The notes beneath the pieces are model-generated. The model was not told the DNA's origin, searched no databases, and worked only from the letters and a program-made list of their open reading frames with translations. From positions 1 through 64,000 of the IMG/VR virus record IMGVR_UViG_3300009176_000003: a DNA stretch of 64,000 nt; one strand, 5' to 3'. Shown piece by piece: positions 1 to 7,577 of this stretch; the stretch's first letter is position 1, and every line of letters begins with the position of its first letter. Position numbers and translations under genes: made by a program. This DNA comes from a virus.

Positions 1-842
1 ATCGGCCATTCTCCACTTGCGAAGTTGGTCGAATCACTTGAGTTGTTCGGCAGCAAGTTAGAGATGTAAATGGTGAAACGGTCGATCATGCCCAGCCGCC
101 CGTTGCGCAGCATCGAGACGCTGTCGCCCGAGAGATAAGCCTGGCGCAACTCGCTCTGCTTGATCATGCGTCCGGCCCAGGCCGGCATCACCACCCAGCG
201 GCCGACTTCCGGGACGTTCTGCTCGTCGAGCGCCTGCCCCATGCGGAGCAGCACGTCCACCAGCTCGATCTGGCCCGCGCCGGCATTGCGGCCGACGACA
301 GCCAGCGGCGAGCTTTTCACACCGAGATTGAGCGAGGCCGTGATCACGCCCGCCGCGGTGCCTTGATTGGCCGCCGCCATCTGGCCGGCGATGCCGCCCA
401 GCACGTCCTGGTCGACCACGATCTTGAGCTGCTGCGCGGCGTCGTCACTCCACATCGAGAGGATGTTCAGGTCGCTCTGGATCTCCATCACGTCGTCGAG
501 CGCAAGACTGAAGTACTTGCCGGTGCCGATGTAGAGTTCGATGGAGTTGCCGGTCGGGCGGTCGAGCCCGAGCAAGCCGTCCGCGCGATAGTCGCGGATG
601 GTCACCGAGGGCTTGGTGCGGATTTTCACCCGGTCGCCCTGGTTCTTGATCTCGCCTTCATAATCGGTGTTAGAGATTGCCGATAACACCGTGGAAGCAT
701 AGAACTTTTCGATCATCTTACCCGACCAAATCTCGGGTATGAAGCCTGTAGTCTGCAAGTTGTTACTTGCACTACCAGTAGGATATATCGGAGGTGTCGT
801 GAGTGACGTCGCGAGCGGGAAACCAGTCGTCGTAATGGGCAT
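1..842 (-). CDS. Major capsid protein (partial, runs off left edge)
   Basis: I translated this frame by hand. It starts with ATG at 842 after an AAGGA site and stays open to base 1, about 280 codons. The protein begins MPITTTGFPL. The stretch TGFIPEIWSGKMIEKFY, followed by a basic KIRTKPSV segment and a middle LDDVMEIQS..WSDDAAQQLK segment, is typical of podovirus coat proteins. Mid-protein text ending GRWVVMPAWAGRMIK also fits that family. It would build the procapsid shell on the scaffold encoded just upstream (900-2003). The C-terminus lies outside the window. A capsid assignment also fits the leftward order portal, scaffold, capsid. No database comparison was possible. Confidence 0.85.
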   Translation of the reverse strand, partial: MPITTTGFPLATSLTTPPIYPTGSASNNLQTTGFIPEIWSGKMIEKFYASTVLSAISNTDYEGEIKNQGDRVKIRTKPSVTIRDYRADGLLGLDRPTGNSIELYIGTGKYFSLALDDVMEIQSDLNILSMWSDDAAQQLKIVVDQDVLGGIAGQMAAANQGTAAGVITASLNLGVKSSPLAVVGRNAGAGQIELVDVLLRMGQALDEQNVPEVGRWVVMPAWAGRMIKQSELRQAYLSGDSVSMLRNGRLGMIDRFTIYISNLLPNNSSDSTNFASGEWP

Positions 843-899
843 AGCCGCCGTCCTTTGTAAGAGGACGGTCGCGCCATTCAGGCTATGCGCCGCCCCCGG

Positions 900-2003
900 T
901 TATCGGATACGCCCTTCGTTCTGAGCCGCGAAAATCGCGTTCTCGTCCCGTTTACGATCAGCTTCCCGCCCGCTGTAGGCCATGCGGCCTTCATTCGAGT
1001 AGAAATGCTTGACCTGGGCGCGTGTGAAAACTGGCTTGTCGGCAGCGACGGAAACGCCGTTCCCGGACGCTGGCTTTGCCCTGCCGGGGGACGCGATTGC
1101 ACCCAGGTCCATCGCAGCTTGGCGAGGCGCAGGAGGGGTTTCTTCCTGCGGCTGGCTCTGCGGGGCCGGTATCTGTCCCGTGGCCTGTTCCTCGTTGAGG
1201 AACGCTTGAAAGAACGCTGCAACCCGAGGCGCGTCAGCGGCTTTGGCGGCATCGCCGATCAGGTTCCTTCTTACCTGACCAGAGTAAATATCCCGTAAAC
1301 TTACCCACTGCTTGAAGCGCGGGCTGGTGTTTATTTCGCGCCACGTCGGCAGCTGCCGGTCGAGGTCCGCCTCCATGCGATGCTGGGCGGACTGCTGCAC
1401 GCGCTGGCTGGTGTGGCGCACCTGCTGGCTGACTTGATCAAGATCAGGCGCAACCGCGCCGCGTGCGGCACGCGCCACGAAGTCGACCAGCTCCGGACCG
1501 TAAGTCTCGATATCATGCTCGGTAACAGTGCGCGGCGGCGTACGGCGCGCGGGGTCCTGCTGCTGTCGCCCCTGCACCAGTCCGGCGCGGGCCAGTTGCA
1601 GCGCCTGCTGGGTGCGCACCAGCTCGTCGCCCAGCTCGGACATTTGCTCTTGCATCTGGCCGACGGTTATCTGCGACTGGTCGAATCTTCCTTTCATGGC
1701 GAGGTAGCGATGTTCCCACGACCCATGTTCGCCACTCTCTGGAACAGCAGCGCGCACCGGCTGTGGCGCAACCGGATCAAGCCGCTCAGTCCCCTGGACT
1801 GGCTCCTGAGCTGGCTGCTCGGGCTGTCGCTCGGGCTGTCGCTCGCCCTGTTCGCCAGCTGGCTGCTCGCCTTGATCGGCTAGCGGCTCGGCCGGCTCGG
1901 GTGAATACATCGCCTTGTGCAATGCGTCGGCGTTCTCGCCGGCCTGCTTGATGACCGACGGTATGACTACGTTGGGGTCGATGGCGGGCAGGACATCAGG
2001 CAT
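900..2003 (-). CDS. Scaffold-like protein
   Basis: This is a 367-residue hydrophilic protein. The N-terminal third is rich in Glu, Gln and Pro (several ERQPEQP-like runs). The middle is helical and coiled-coil-like (about 105-150, QMQEQMSELGDELVRTQQAL). A segment at about 220-275 (PTWREINTSPRFKQWV, then DAPRVAAFFQAFL) recurs in many podovirus scaffold-like proteins. The basic C-terminus is what a scaffold uses to bind coat protein. It lies directly upstream of the capsid gene in the direction of transcription, the usual position. Function is inferred from composition, motif and position, not from a characterised homologue. Confidence 0.75.
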   Translation of the reverse strand: MPDVLPAIDPNVVIPSVIKQAGENADALHKAMYSPEPAEPLADQGEQPAGEQGERQPERQPEQPAQEPVQGTERLDPVAPQPVRAAVPESGEHGSWEHRYLAMKGRFDQSQITVGQMQEQMSELGDELVRTQQALQLARAGLVQGRQQQDPARRTPPRTVTEHDIETYGPELVDFVARAARGAVAPDLDQVSQQVRHTSQRVQQSAQHRMEADLDRQLPTWREINTSPRFKQWVSLRDIYSGQVRRNLIGDAAKAADAPRVAAFFQAFLNEEQATGQIPAPQSQPQEETPPAPRQAAMDLGAIASPGRAKPASGNGVSVAADKPVFTRAQVKHFYSNEGRMAYSGREADRKRDENAIFAAQNEGRIR

Positions 2004-2035
2004 GGCACGATCTCCCTATTGGCGGCACGGGGCGT

Positions 2036-2290
2036 TCACGCCGTGGCGCGGGGTTCCAGGTGCTCGGTGAACAACAGCAAAAACTTGCGCGCCTGCTGGG
2101 CGCGGCCTTGGGCTTGTAAAATCTCGGTGGAATTCGCCTCGGTTACCGCCAGGGTAACGTCGAAGACGTAGGCTTCCATGATGTGCAGGAACTGCTCGTA
2201 GAGCTGCGGGTCGGTGTTCTTCCAGCGACCGGCGATCTCGCTGAACCGCTTCAGGTCGGCCGGCATGTCACCCCAGGTCTTCGGTCCCAT
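2036..2290 (-). CDS. Small helical phage protein
   Basis: This 84-residue protein starts at MGPKTWGDMPADLKRF. Upstream codons in the same frame encode an Arg/Ser-rich shadow of the next gene, so the internal ATG at 2290 is preferred; it overlaps the end of the upstream gene by 23 bases. The protein looks all-helical and ends in a charged tail. It sits between the scaffold and the small FAKGG-type genes, so it is probably a late protein. Its codons for VTLAVTE contain a copy of the dispersed palindrome (2143-2157). Function unknown. Confidence 0.65.
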   Translation of the reverse strand: MGPKTWGDMPADLKRFSEIAGRWKNTDPQLYEQFLHIMEAYVFDVTLAVTEANSTEILQAQGRAQQARKFLLLFTEHLEPRATA

Positions 2291-2480
2291 AAGGAGCCGT
2301 GGCACCGGGGGCGGGCATCGTCGGCGTCGCCTTGGCGTAGTCGTTGAGGCTGTCGCCGCCGCTGGCGAGCTGGTTGATGTCGCGCCGGTTCGGCATCGCC
2401 GCCGTCTGCGAGCCCTTGCCAGCGACCTTGTCGATGCGGCCACCCTTGCTCAAAGGCGTCAGCTTGTTCTTGAACACCAT
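2268..2480 (-). CDS. Small hypothetical late protein
   Basis: This 70-residue protein starts at MVFKNKLTPLSKGGRIDKV. It contains a SKGG motif and a Pro/Ala-rich C-terminus. The start at 2480 lies 8 bases after the stop of the gene to its right, consistent with an operon of short cotranscribed late genes. It resembles the short flexible proteins often found near podovirus head genes, but I recognise no domain. Confidence 0.6.
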   Translation of the reverse strand: MVFKNKLTPLSKGGRIDKVAGKGSQTAAMPNRRDINQLASGGDSLNDYAKATPTMPAPGATAPYGTEDLG

Positions 2481-2487
2481 CGCGACG

Positions 2488-2694
2488 TCACACTCCAAAT
2501 GGCTTGCCGCCGGCAAACGGCGCGGGCTGGGGCTTGCCGTAATCGCGCGTCGATGCCGCCTCCGGCTTGATCCGGGGGGCCGAGATCGCTGGCGATCTCA
2601 ACACCGACGGACGGGAGCCCAGGACAAAATTCGGCGTCGAGGAAGGCTGCGGCACCTTCATCGGCCGCCCGGTGCTGATCGTGTTGATCGCCAT
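2488..2694 (-). CDS. Small hypothetical late protein
   Basis: This 68-residue protein starts at MAINTISTGRPMKVPQPS. It is rich in Pro, Ser and basic residues, with no predicted membrane segment. Its ATG at 2694 is 5 bases past the stop of the FAKGG protein gene, and its stop is 8 bases from the next start, so the four genes 2920 to 2036 are tightly packed. It looks disordered. Function unknown. Confidence 0.6.
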   Translation of the reverse strand: MAINTISTGRPMKVPQPSSTPNFVLGSRPSVLRSPAISAPRIKPEAASTRDYGKPQPAPFAGGKPFGV

Positions 2695-2698
2695 GGGG

Positions 2699-2920
2699 CT
2701 AACGCGCGCTGGTGATGCCGCTCTGCGCCGGCTGCGAACCGGCAAAACCAAACATCTTGGAAGAACCGCCCTTGGCGAACTCGGCACCCTTGCCGGTCGC
2801 ACCACGGTCACCGGTATGACCCGGCGTCTGCGGCTCGGCCTGCTGCTGGGAAAACATCGGCGTGTCGCCGCCCTTGGCGAACTCGACGTTGTGCTCGCGC
2901 TCGTTCTTGATCTTGGCCAT
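2699..2920 (-). CDS. FAKGG-repeat small phage protein
   Basis: This 73-residue protein begins MAKIKNEREHNVEFAKGG. It carries the FAKGG motif twice, each time followed by a PMF or KMF segment (VEFAKGGDTPMF and AEFAKGGSSKMF). Small proteins with this FAKGG...MF arrangement are common near the head genes of podoviruses, and their role is not established. An AGGA-type site lies just before the start (CTGCAGGAGAG). It is the first of four tightly packed small genes read towards the scaffold. Confidence 0.75.
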   Translation of the reverse strand: MAKIKNEREHNVEFAKGGDTPMFSQQQAEPQTPGHTGDRGATGKGAEFAKGGSSKMFGFAGSQPAQSGITSAR

Positions 2921-2968
2921 GAGAACTCTCCTGCAGGGAGTTGTTCTCTGGCTATAGCCCGGGGACCA

Positions 2969-3700
2969 CTAAGGAATGGTTAACTGCGGGTCGGGGACCT
3001 TCTTCATCAGCAGGTTCATAAAAGTGTACTTCATCCCCATCCACTCGACCGGGGCGTTCCTGCAACTGAGCACCGGGCGCTTGAGCAGACGCAAACCGCA
3101 CTCGGTGGCGAAGATCGTCATCTGCATGACCTCGGTGGCGGTGAAGATCTTCACCGGCGCACCGAACGCGGTTTGTCCTTTGGTGTCGACCGGGCTGTGC
3201 CAGTAGTCGAACGAGGTGAACAGGTAGCCGCCATCGCGCAAGACACGTGACATCTCGACGAAGTACTTCTTCCAGTCGACGCCGTGCTCGATCACGCTGA
3301 GACACGCAATAAACGCGAATTTCTCTTTCGGGTAACTTAATCTTTCGATGTCGCAATATTCGTAACGGACTCCCCCCACCGTTGTGGGGGGTCCAGTTTC
3401 ATCGGTGTTGCACCCGGTAAGGTCCTTGAAACCCAGCTTGGCGAGACTGGGCAGGAACGCGCTCGGCGAGTTGGGATCACGGCAAGCACCTGCGTCCAGC
3501 ACCGGATCGCTTGGCTCGATCAGTCGCTCGACATGATGAATCGCCAAATAACTATCCCAGTTTTTCCACTTGTCGGGGTGCAGGGGCAGCCCGCGCCCGG
3601 CGGCGTACAGCTTGGCGATGTCGACCTGCTTGTTATCTTTTAGCGGCGCACAGGTTTGTTCCTTGGCCCACTTGTCCTCATGCGGCGTGTCCATAAACAT
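2969..3700 (-). CDS. Class I SAM-dependent methyltransferase
   Basis: This is a 243-residue protein. Motif I (VLDAGACRD, about residue 68) is the AdoMet-binding loop of a class I methyltransferase. It is followed by CDIERLSYP, then the IACLSVIEHG and EMSRVLRDGGYLFTSFDY segments typical of the Methyltransf_11 type that modifies small molecules or sugars. The ATG at 3700 is chosen for its GGAG site. It overlaps the end of the upstream glycosyltransferase gene by 23 bases, suggesting coupled translation and a joint role, for example methylating a virion glycan. A DNA substrate is unlikely because no target-recognition domain is present. The exact substrate is unknown. Confidence 0.8.
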   Translation of the reverse strand: MFMDTPHEDKWAKEQTCAPLKDNKQVDIAKLYAAGRGLPLHPDKWKNWDSYLAIHHVERLIEPSDPVLDAGACRDPNSPSAFLPSLAKLGFKDLTGCNTDETGPPTTVGGVRYEYCDIERLSYPKEKFAFIACLSVIEHGVDWKKYFVEMSRVLRDGGYLFTSFDYWHSPVDTKGQTAFGAPVKIFTATEVMQMTIFATECGLRLLKRPVLSCRNAPVEWMGMKYTFMNLLMKKVPDPQLTIP

Positions 3701-5744
3701 GTCCCTGCTCCAGCGCGCGGTCGACCTCGACGGCATCGAGCACCCCGATGCGCGCCTCGCTGTCCCGGTACCCGTAGGACACGATCAGCTCGGCCAGGGG
3801 CTTTTCCGGGTGCCAGCACATCCCGGCGCAGAACTCGATCACCCGGTCGTGAAAACAGAACGGCAGGCTCATGCGCGTGACACTCATGTCGCGCCCGTAC
3901 TCGATGAACCGGTGATAGTAGTAGCGCTTGTGCGGCTCGTGCGGCAGCGGGTGCGCGGTGTGCGAAATACCCAGCCAGCCGCCGTGGCCCCACGGGATCA
4001 ATTGAGAAGATCCACTCAGGTTGTCGGTCATGAACGGCACCGGAGTGTCGATGACTGTGCCGCCTTCCCGGTCCACCACGACTCCGGGCCGGTACAGAAA
4101 CAACGGCTCCTGCGCGCAGTCCCACTTGATCGGCGACCAGTTCTTCTCGGTCACGCGCGGCTCGCGCAGCATGCGCTGCAGGTCCGTGTGCTGGTAATAA
4201 TCTTCCCGGTGCTGGTCGTCGTGAATGCGGAACGCCGGCTTCAGCCGGGTCAGCACCTGCTCGCACTGGCCATCGGCGGCGATCTGTCTCACAGTGGCGG
4301 TGCACCACAGGTCATACTTGTGCGAGAATAATCTGACGTCCTCGAAACCGGTGACCATCGGGTACTCGCAGGGCATGTTACCGGGACGGTAGCACTCCCA
4401 CGATTCCAGCGCGGGACCGAGCGGATCGAACCCGAGATTGACCAGGAAATTGCGCGTATCAATCGGGTTCTCGGCGTTCGCTGTGCCATCGGTAGCGGTG
4501 ATGACGTAGCGGCCATGCTCGTCGATCCGGTAGTTCACCGCGCGCACGTTCACGAACACCTTCTGCAGGTGCACCACCACGCTCGGGTTCATCGCGATCA
4601 GCCCGTCCGGCGGCTCGAACGGGGCGTTTCGCCAGCGAAACGACGGACACAGGCTTGCCAGTGGTTGGATGTACCAAAAAATGTTGGCGCGAGCGCATGA
4701 TCGTGCAGTCCAGTAGTCGGTGGGTTTGAGAGATAGCTCGTCGGTGACGCGCATGCCCTTGGCGGCCTTGCCCGGCACGTAGGCCGCCGCAATGGAGATC
4801 TCCTCCTTGACGCCGACCTCGTAAATGTAGTCGTTGACGAACAGCGAGTCATTCGACTTGGGCAGGTGCTCGACGGCCTCCGCGCAGGCCAGCGCCGCCG
4901 GCTGCATGAACGGCTGCTCGCGGTACCAGTTCGCCAGCGTCCACATGGATTCGGCACGGGTCGGCCGGTAGCTGTAGGCGTCGAGCAGCGTGGCGACGAA
5001 CCCGTTGGTGTCGCCGGTGGCCTTGAGCGCGTGCGCCAGGTCTACCTTGGCCTGCCAGACTTCCTCGGCCCAGCCTCCGGCGGCGATGCGTTTCTTGAAC
5101 CAGTCAACAGCAAGGACAGGCTCCCCAGCGTCGCGATAAGACGCAGCAAGATAGTACAGATAACGAGCATTATCCGGCTCATCCTGAAGTGCCTTTTCCA
5201 GGAGCTTGATGTCGCGTTTGAATTTGTCGGGGCGGTTCGACCCATCAGCGTGGTCGATAAAATAAGCCACGTCCTCGGGGATTCGTCCAGCGGTCTGGAC
5301 ATCAAGGTATTCGTGCGTTGGGGATTTATAGTTGCCCTTGGCCTTGACGTTGAGCAGCCGCGCATTGGTGTAGTGCAGCGCGCCGGCATGCTGGTACATC
5401 TCGTAGGCGAGGCCGTCGCGCGGTGCCAGGAACTGGTCGCGGTCCTTGACCACCAGCTCCATGTCGGCGTCCATCAACAGGAAGAACGACGGCTGGTAAT
5501 CCGGAACATGCTTGCGCGCATAGGCTAGCGCGTCATTGCGCGCCTGACCGAAGTCCTCGAACACCCCGTCATAGATCACGCCGGGCACACCGAACTCGCT
5601 GCACACCCGCCCAATGATCTCCTTGGTACGGTCGGTGCTCCCGGTGTCCAGGATCACGAAGGACGTCAGATACGGCAGGGCCGACTTTAGCGCGCGTTCG
5701 ATCCGCTCGCCCTCGTTGCGAACAATCATACTGAGACAGAGCAT
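3678..5744 (-). CDS. Glycosyltransferase family 2 / TPR / GH130-like fusion protein
   Basis: This is a 688-residue protein. Residues 1-180 form a GT-A glycosyltransferase family 2 domain: SMIVRNEGERIERAL, the nucleotide-sugar loop DTGSTDRT (33-40) and the metal-binding DAD at 92-94. Residues about 185-290 look like TPR helices. Residues about 300-680 resemble a GH130-type five-bladed propeller: a GFEDVRLF segment, then QLIPWGHGGWLGISH, RYYYHRFIEY and HDRVIEFCAGMCWHP, ending in an LIVSYGYRDSEA strand. Family knowledge says GT2 adds a sugar and GH130 relatives cleave or phosphorolyse mannosides. That both act on a virion or host glycan is inference. A terminator precedes the gene, so it may have its own promoter. 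Confidence 0.8.
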   Translation of the reverse strand: MLCLSMIVRNEGERIERALKSALPYLTSFVILDTGSTDRTKEIIGRVCSEFGVPGVIYDGVFEDFGQARNDALAYARKHVPDYQPSFFLLMDADMELVVKDRDQFLAPRDGLAYEMYQHAGALHYTNARLLNVKAKGNYKSPTHEYLDVQTAGRIPEDVAYFIDHADGSNRPDKFKRDIKLLEKALQDEPDNARYLYYLAASYRDAGEPVLAVDWFKKRIAAGGWAEEVWQAKVDLAHALKATGDTNGFVATLLDAYSYRPTRAESMWTLANWYREQPFMQPAALACAEAVEHLPKSNDSLFVNDYIYEVGVKEEISIAAAYVPGKAAKGMRVTDELSLKPTDYWTARSCARANIFWYIQPLASLCPSFRWRNAPFEPPDGLIAMNPSVVVHLQKVFVNVRAVNYRIDEHGRYVITATDGTANAENPIDTRNFLVNLGFDPLGPALESWECYRPGNMPCEYPMVTGFEDVRLFSHKYDLWCTATVRQIAADGQCEQVLTRLKPAFRIHDDQHREDYYQHTDLQRMLREPRVTEKNWSPIKWDCAQEPLFLYRPGVVVDREGGTVIDTPVPFMTDNLSGSSQLIPWGHGGWLGISHTAHPLPHEPHKRYYYHRFIEYGRDMSVTRMSLPFCFHDRVIEFCAGMCWHPEKPLAELIVSYGYRDSEARIGVLDAVEVDRALEQGHVYGHAA

Positions 5745-5756
5745 GCAGGGAGGCTC

Positions 5757-5786
5757 AAAAAAGAAGGGGCTCTGTTGGGAGCCCCC
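5757..5786 (-). terminator. Rho-independent terminator after the collagen-like genes
   Basis: Read on the minus strand, GAGCCCC-type arms (5779-5785 and 5766-5772) enclose a 6-base loop and are followed within a few bases by a run of T (plus-strand A tract 5757-5762). It lies in the 69-base gap between the last collagen-like gene and the glycosyltransferase start. It should reduce read-through from portal and collagen transcription into the sugar-modification genes. Confidence 0.7.
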
Positions 5787-5813
5787 TCAAGTTCACTGCG
5801 TGGTAGACGAAAG

Positions 5814-6359
5814 TCAACCTCCAGAGAACGTTATCACACCGTTGCGCGCCCACATAGCCCCCTTCACGAAGGGGTCCGTGGTCGGAATGGTGAAAACCGT
5901 ATTGCGTGCCGGACCCGGAGGTCCGCCAGGACCGGTACGTCCGGTCGGTCCAGCCGAACCAGTCGGGCCAATGGCACCGGCCGGGCCGTTCGCACCGGTC
6001 AGTCCGGCAGGTCCGGTGGGGCCGGTCGAGGTGTTTGCGCCAGTCGGCCCTGTCGGTCCGGTGAGCGCAGAACTCCCCAGACCACCGGTCGCCCCGGTCG
6101 CACCGGTTGCTCCGGTCGCCGGACGAGGTCCGGCGGGCCCCGCCACACCTGCCGAGCCAGTGTAGCCGGTCGGTCCAGTCGGACCGGCAGTCCCGCCAGC
6201 AGGGCCGGTCGGAGACAGCCCCGTCGCCCCGGTCGGGCCGGTCGAGGTCGCAGCACCGAGCGGTCCGCGCGGGCCGGTCGGCCCCAAACCAGAGTTCTCG
6301 TTGACCGCCTGGGCGGCGTCGCGGAGTCTGCCGTCGATTGAATTGTCGTCGATAGGCAT
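5814..6359 (-). CDS. Collagen-like virion protein A
   Basis: This 181-residue protein has a short N-terminal domain ([19 protein letters not shown]) followed by Gly-X-Y repeats, mostly GPTGPTG and GATGATG, from about residue 25 to 150. It ends in a short non-collagen domain, [27 protein letters not shown]. Collagen-like repeats in phages usually form trimeric fibres on the virion. It is the third of three tandem paralogues. The shared C-terminal pattern DP.V.G..W..NGV.T.S.G may be a folding or trimerisation domain. Confidence 0.85.
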   Translation of the reverse strand: MPIDDNSIDGRLRDAAQAVNENSGLGPTGPRGPLGAATSTGPTGATGLSPTGPAGGTAGPTGPTGYTGSAGVAGPAGPRPATGATGATGATGGLGSSALTGPTGPTGANTSTGPTGPAGLTGANGPAGAIGPTGSAGPTGRTGPGGPPGPARNTVFTIPTTDPFVKGAMWARNGVITFSGG

Positions 6360-6365
6360 GAGGCT

Positions 6366-6944
6366 TTACCCCGCTGAAATCGTCAGGACGCCGCCGTTGC
6401 TCCACACCTGGCCCGCGACGTGCGGGTCGGATGCGGGCGGCACGAAGATGCTACGGCTGGAGCCGGTCGGACCGGTACCCCCGGCGACAGAGGCTGCGCC
6501 TACCGCGCCGCGCGGACCTTGAGCCCCGGCACGCCCGGTCGCGCCAGTCATGTTGGTCCCGGTCGGGCCGGTGGCTGCGCGGATCGGTCCTGCGGGCCCG
6601 GGTGGCCCGGTGTTCGCACCGGTCGCCGCGATGGGTCCGGTCGGGCCGGTTGGTCCTGCCAGACCGCCGAAGCCCGCCGTCCCTTGCGCCCCCGTCGGTC
6701 CAGTCGGGCCAGCCGACCCGGTCGGACCATAGGCACCACGAATGGTGCCGCCAGGCAATCCCGTCGGGCCAGTCGCCGCGATAGGTCCGGTCGGGCCGGT
6801 GGCCGAGCCGTAGGCCCCGGCCGGGCCGGTCGGGCCGGTGACGCCTGTTACCGTGGCGGCATTGACCGCATCGGCGAGTTCTTTCAGCGTCGGAGTGACC
6901 GCGTTGGGGTCGTAGTTCTGGGAAACGAGAGCCGTGCGCGCCAT
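6366..6944 (-). CDS. Collagen-like virion protein B
   Basis: This 192-residue protein begins [22 protein letters not shown], followed by a Gly-X-Y region (about 35-160) of GPTG and GATG triplets with a few interruptions. It ends [21 protein letters not shown]. The start lies 6 bases past the stop of the next paralogue. Its N-terminal region matches protein C (NYD.N.V.P.L.E), so these two are closer to each other than to A. The collagen segment is low in Lys, so any decoration would more likely be on Thr. That is inference. Confidence 0.85.
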   Translation of the reverse strand: MARTALVSQNYDPNAVTPTLKELADAVNAATVTGVTGPTGPAGAYGSATGPTGPIAATGPTGLPGGTIRGAYGPTGSAGPTGPTGAQGTAGFGGLAGPTGPTGPIAATGANTGPPGPAGPIRAATGPTGTNMTGATGRAGAQGPRGAVGAASVAGGTGPTGSSRSIFVPPASDPHVAGQVWSNGGVLTISAG

Positions 6945-6950
6945 GATGAA

Positions 6951-7508
6951 TTACCCCGCAGAGATGGTCGGCACGCCGTTATTGTTCCACACACGTCCCG
7001 AGACGTGGGGGTCCGACGTCGGCGCAATGAAAAGACTGACCACGGTGCCGGTCGGGCCCGTGGGCCCGGTCGCGCCCAGCGCTGCCGGCGGCCCCTGCAG
7101 ACCGGTGATGCCAGCCGGACCCGTGGGTCCGGTCGGGCTCGCGCCCAGAGGCCCAGTCGCGCCGGTTGCCGCCCCGGTCGGTCCGGTGGGCCCGAGAATG
7201 CCCTGGGCGGTACCGGCCGGGCCGGCCGGACCGGCAGAGCCTGCCTGACCGGCAAGACCCGTGGGTCCGGTGGGTCCTGTCACGCCTGCAGCGCCCTGCG
7301 GTCCGAACCCGCCCATCGGGCCGGTGTTCAGGCCCGTGGCTCCAGTTGGACCAGTCATGCTCGCGCCGCGCGGTCCAGGCGCACCGGTCGCGCCGCCGGC
7401 TGGACCGGTCGGGCCGGTGACGCCTGCCGCAGCGATCCCCGCGGTGACTTCCTCCAGCACCGGGCCGACTTTGTTCGCGTCGTAATTGGTCGAAGACAGA
7501 ATGGGCAT
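6951..7508 (-). CDS. Collagen-like virion protein C
   Basis: This 185-residue protein begins [20 protein letters not shown], has a Gly-X-Y region at about 30-155, and ends [21 protein letters not shown]. It is the first of the three tandem collagen genes after the portal. The three genes are separated by only 6 bases and have clearly arisen by duplication. Their place between portal and capsid genes suggests late expression and a virion surface role. No anchoring domain is recognised. Confidence 0.85.
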   Translation of the reverse strand: MPILSSTNYDANKVGPVLEEVTAGIAAAGVTGPTGPAGGATGAPGPRGASMTGPTGATGLNTGPMGGFGPQGAAGVTGPTGPTGLAGQAGSAGPAGPAGTAQGILGPTGPTGAATGATGPLGASPTGPTGPAGITGLQGPPAALGATGPTGPTGTVVSLFIAPTSDPHVSGRVWNNNGVPTISAG

Positions 7509-7577
7509 GGCGTAACCCTTGTGACGGCGCGCGTGTTACGTGCTTACACTGCGAGTGGTTGATCTTTCCTTAAGTGG

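Noticed and set aside
6420-7562. Plus-strand Arg/Gly-rich open frame of 380 codons
   Set aside because: It is antisense to the collagen repeats; the repeated GGTCCG-type codons keep all frames open.
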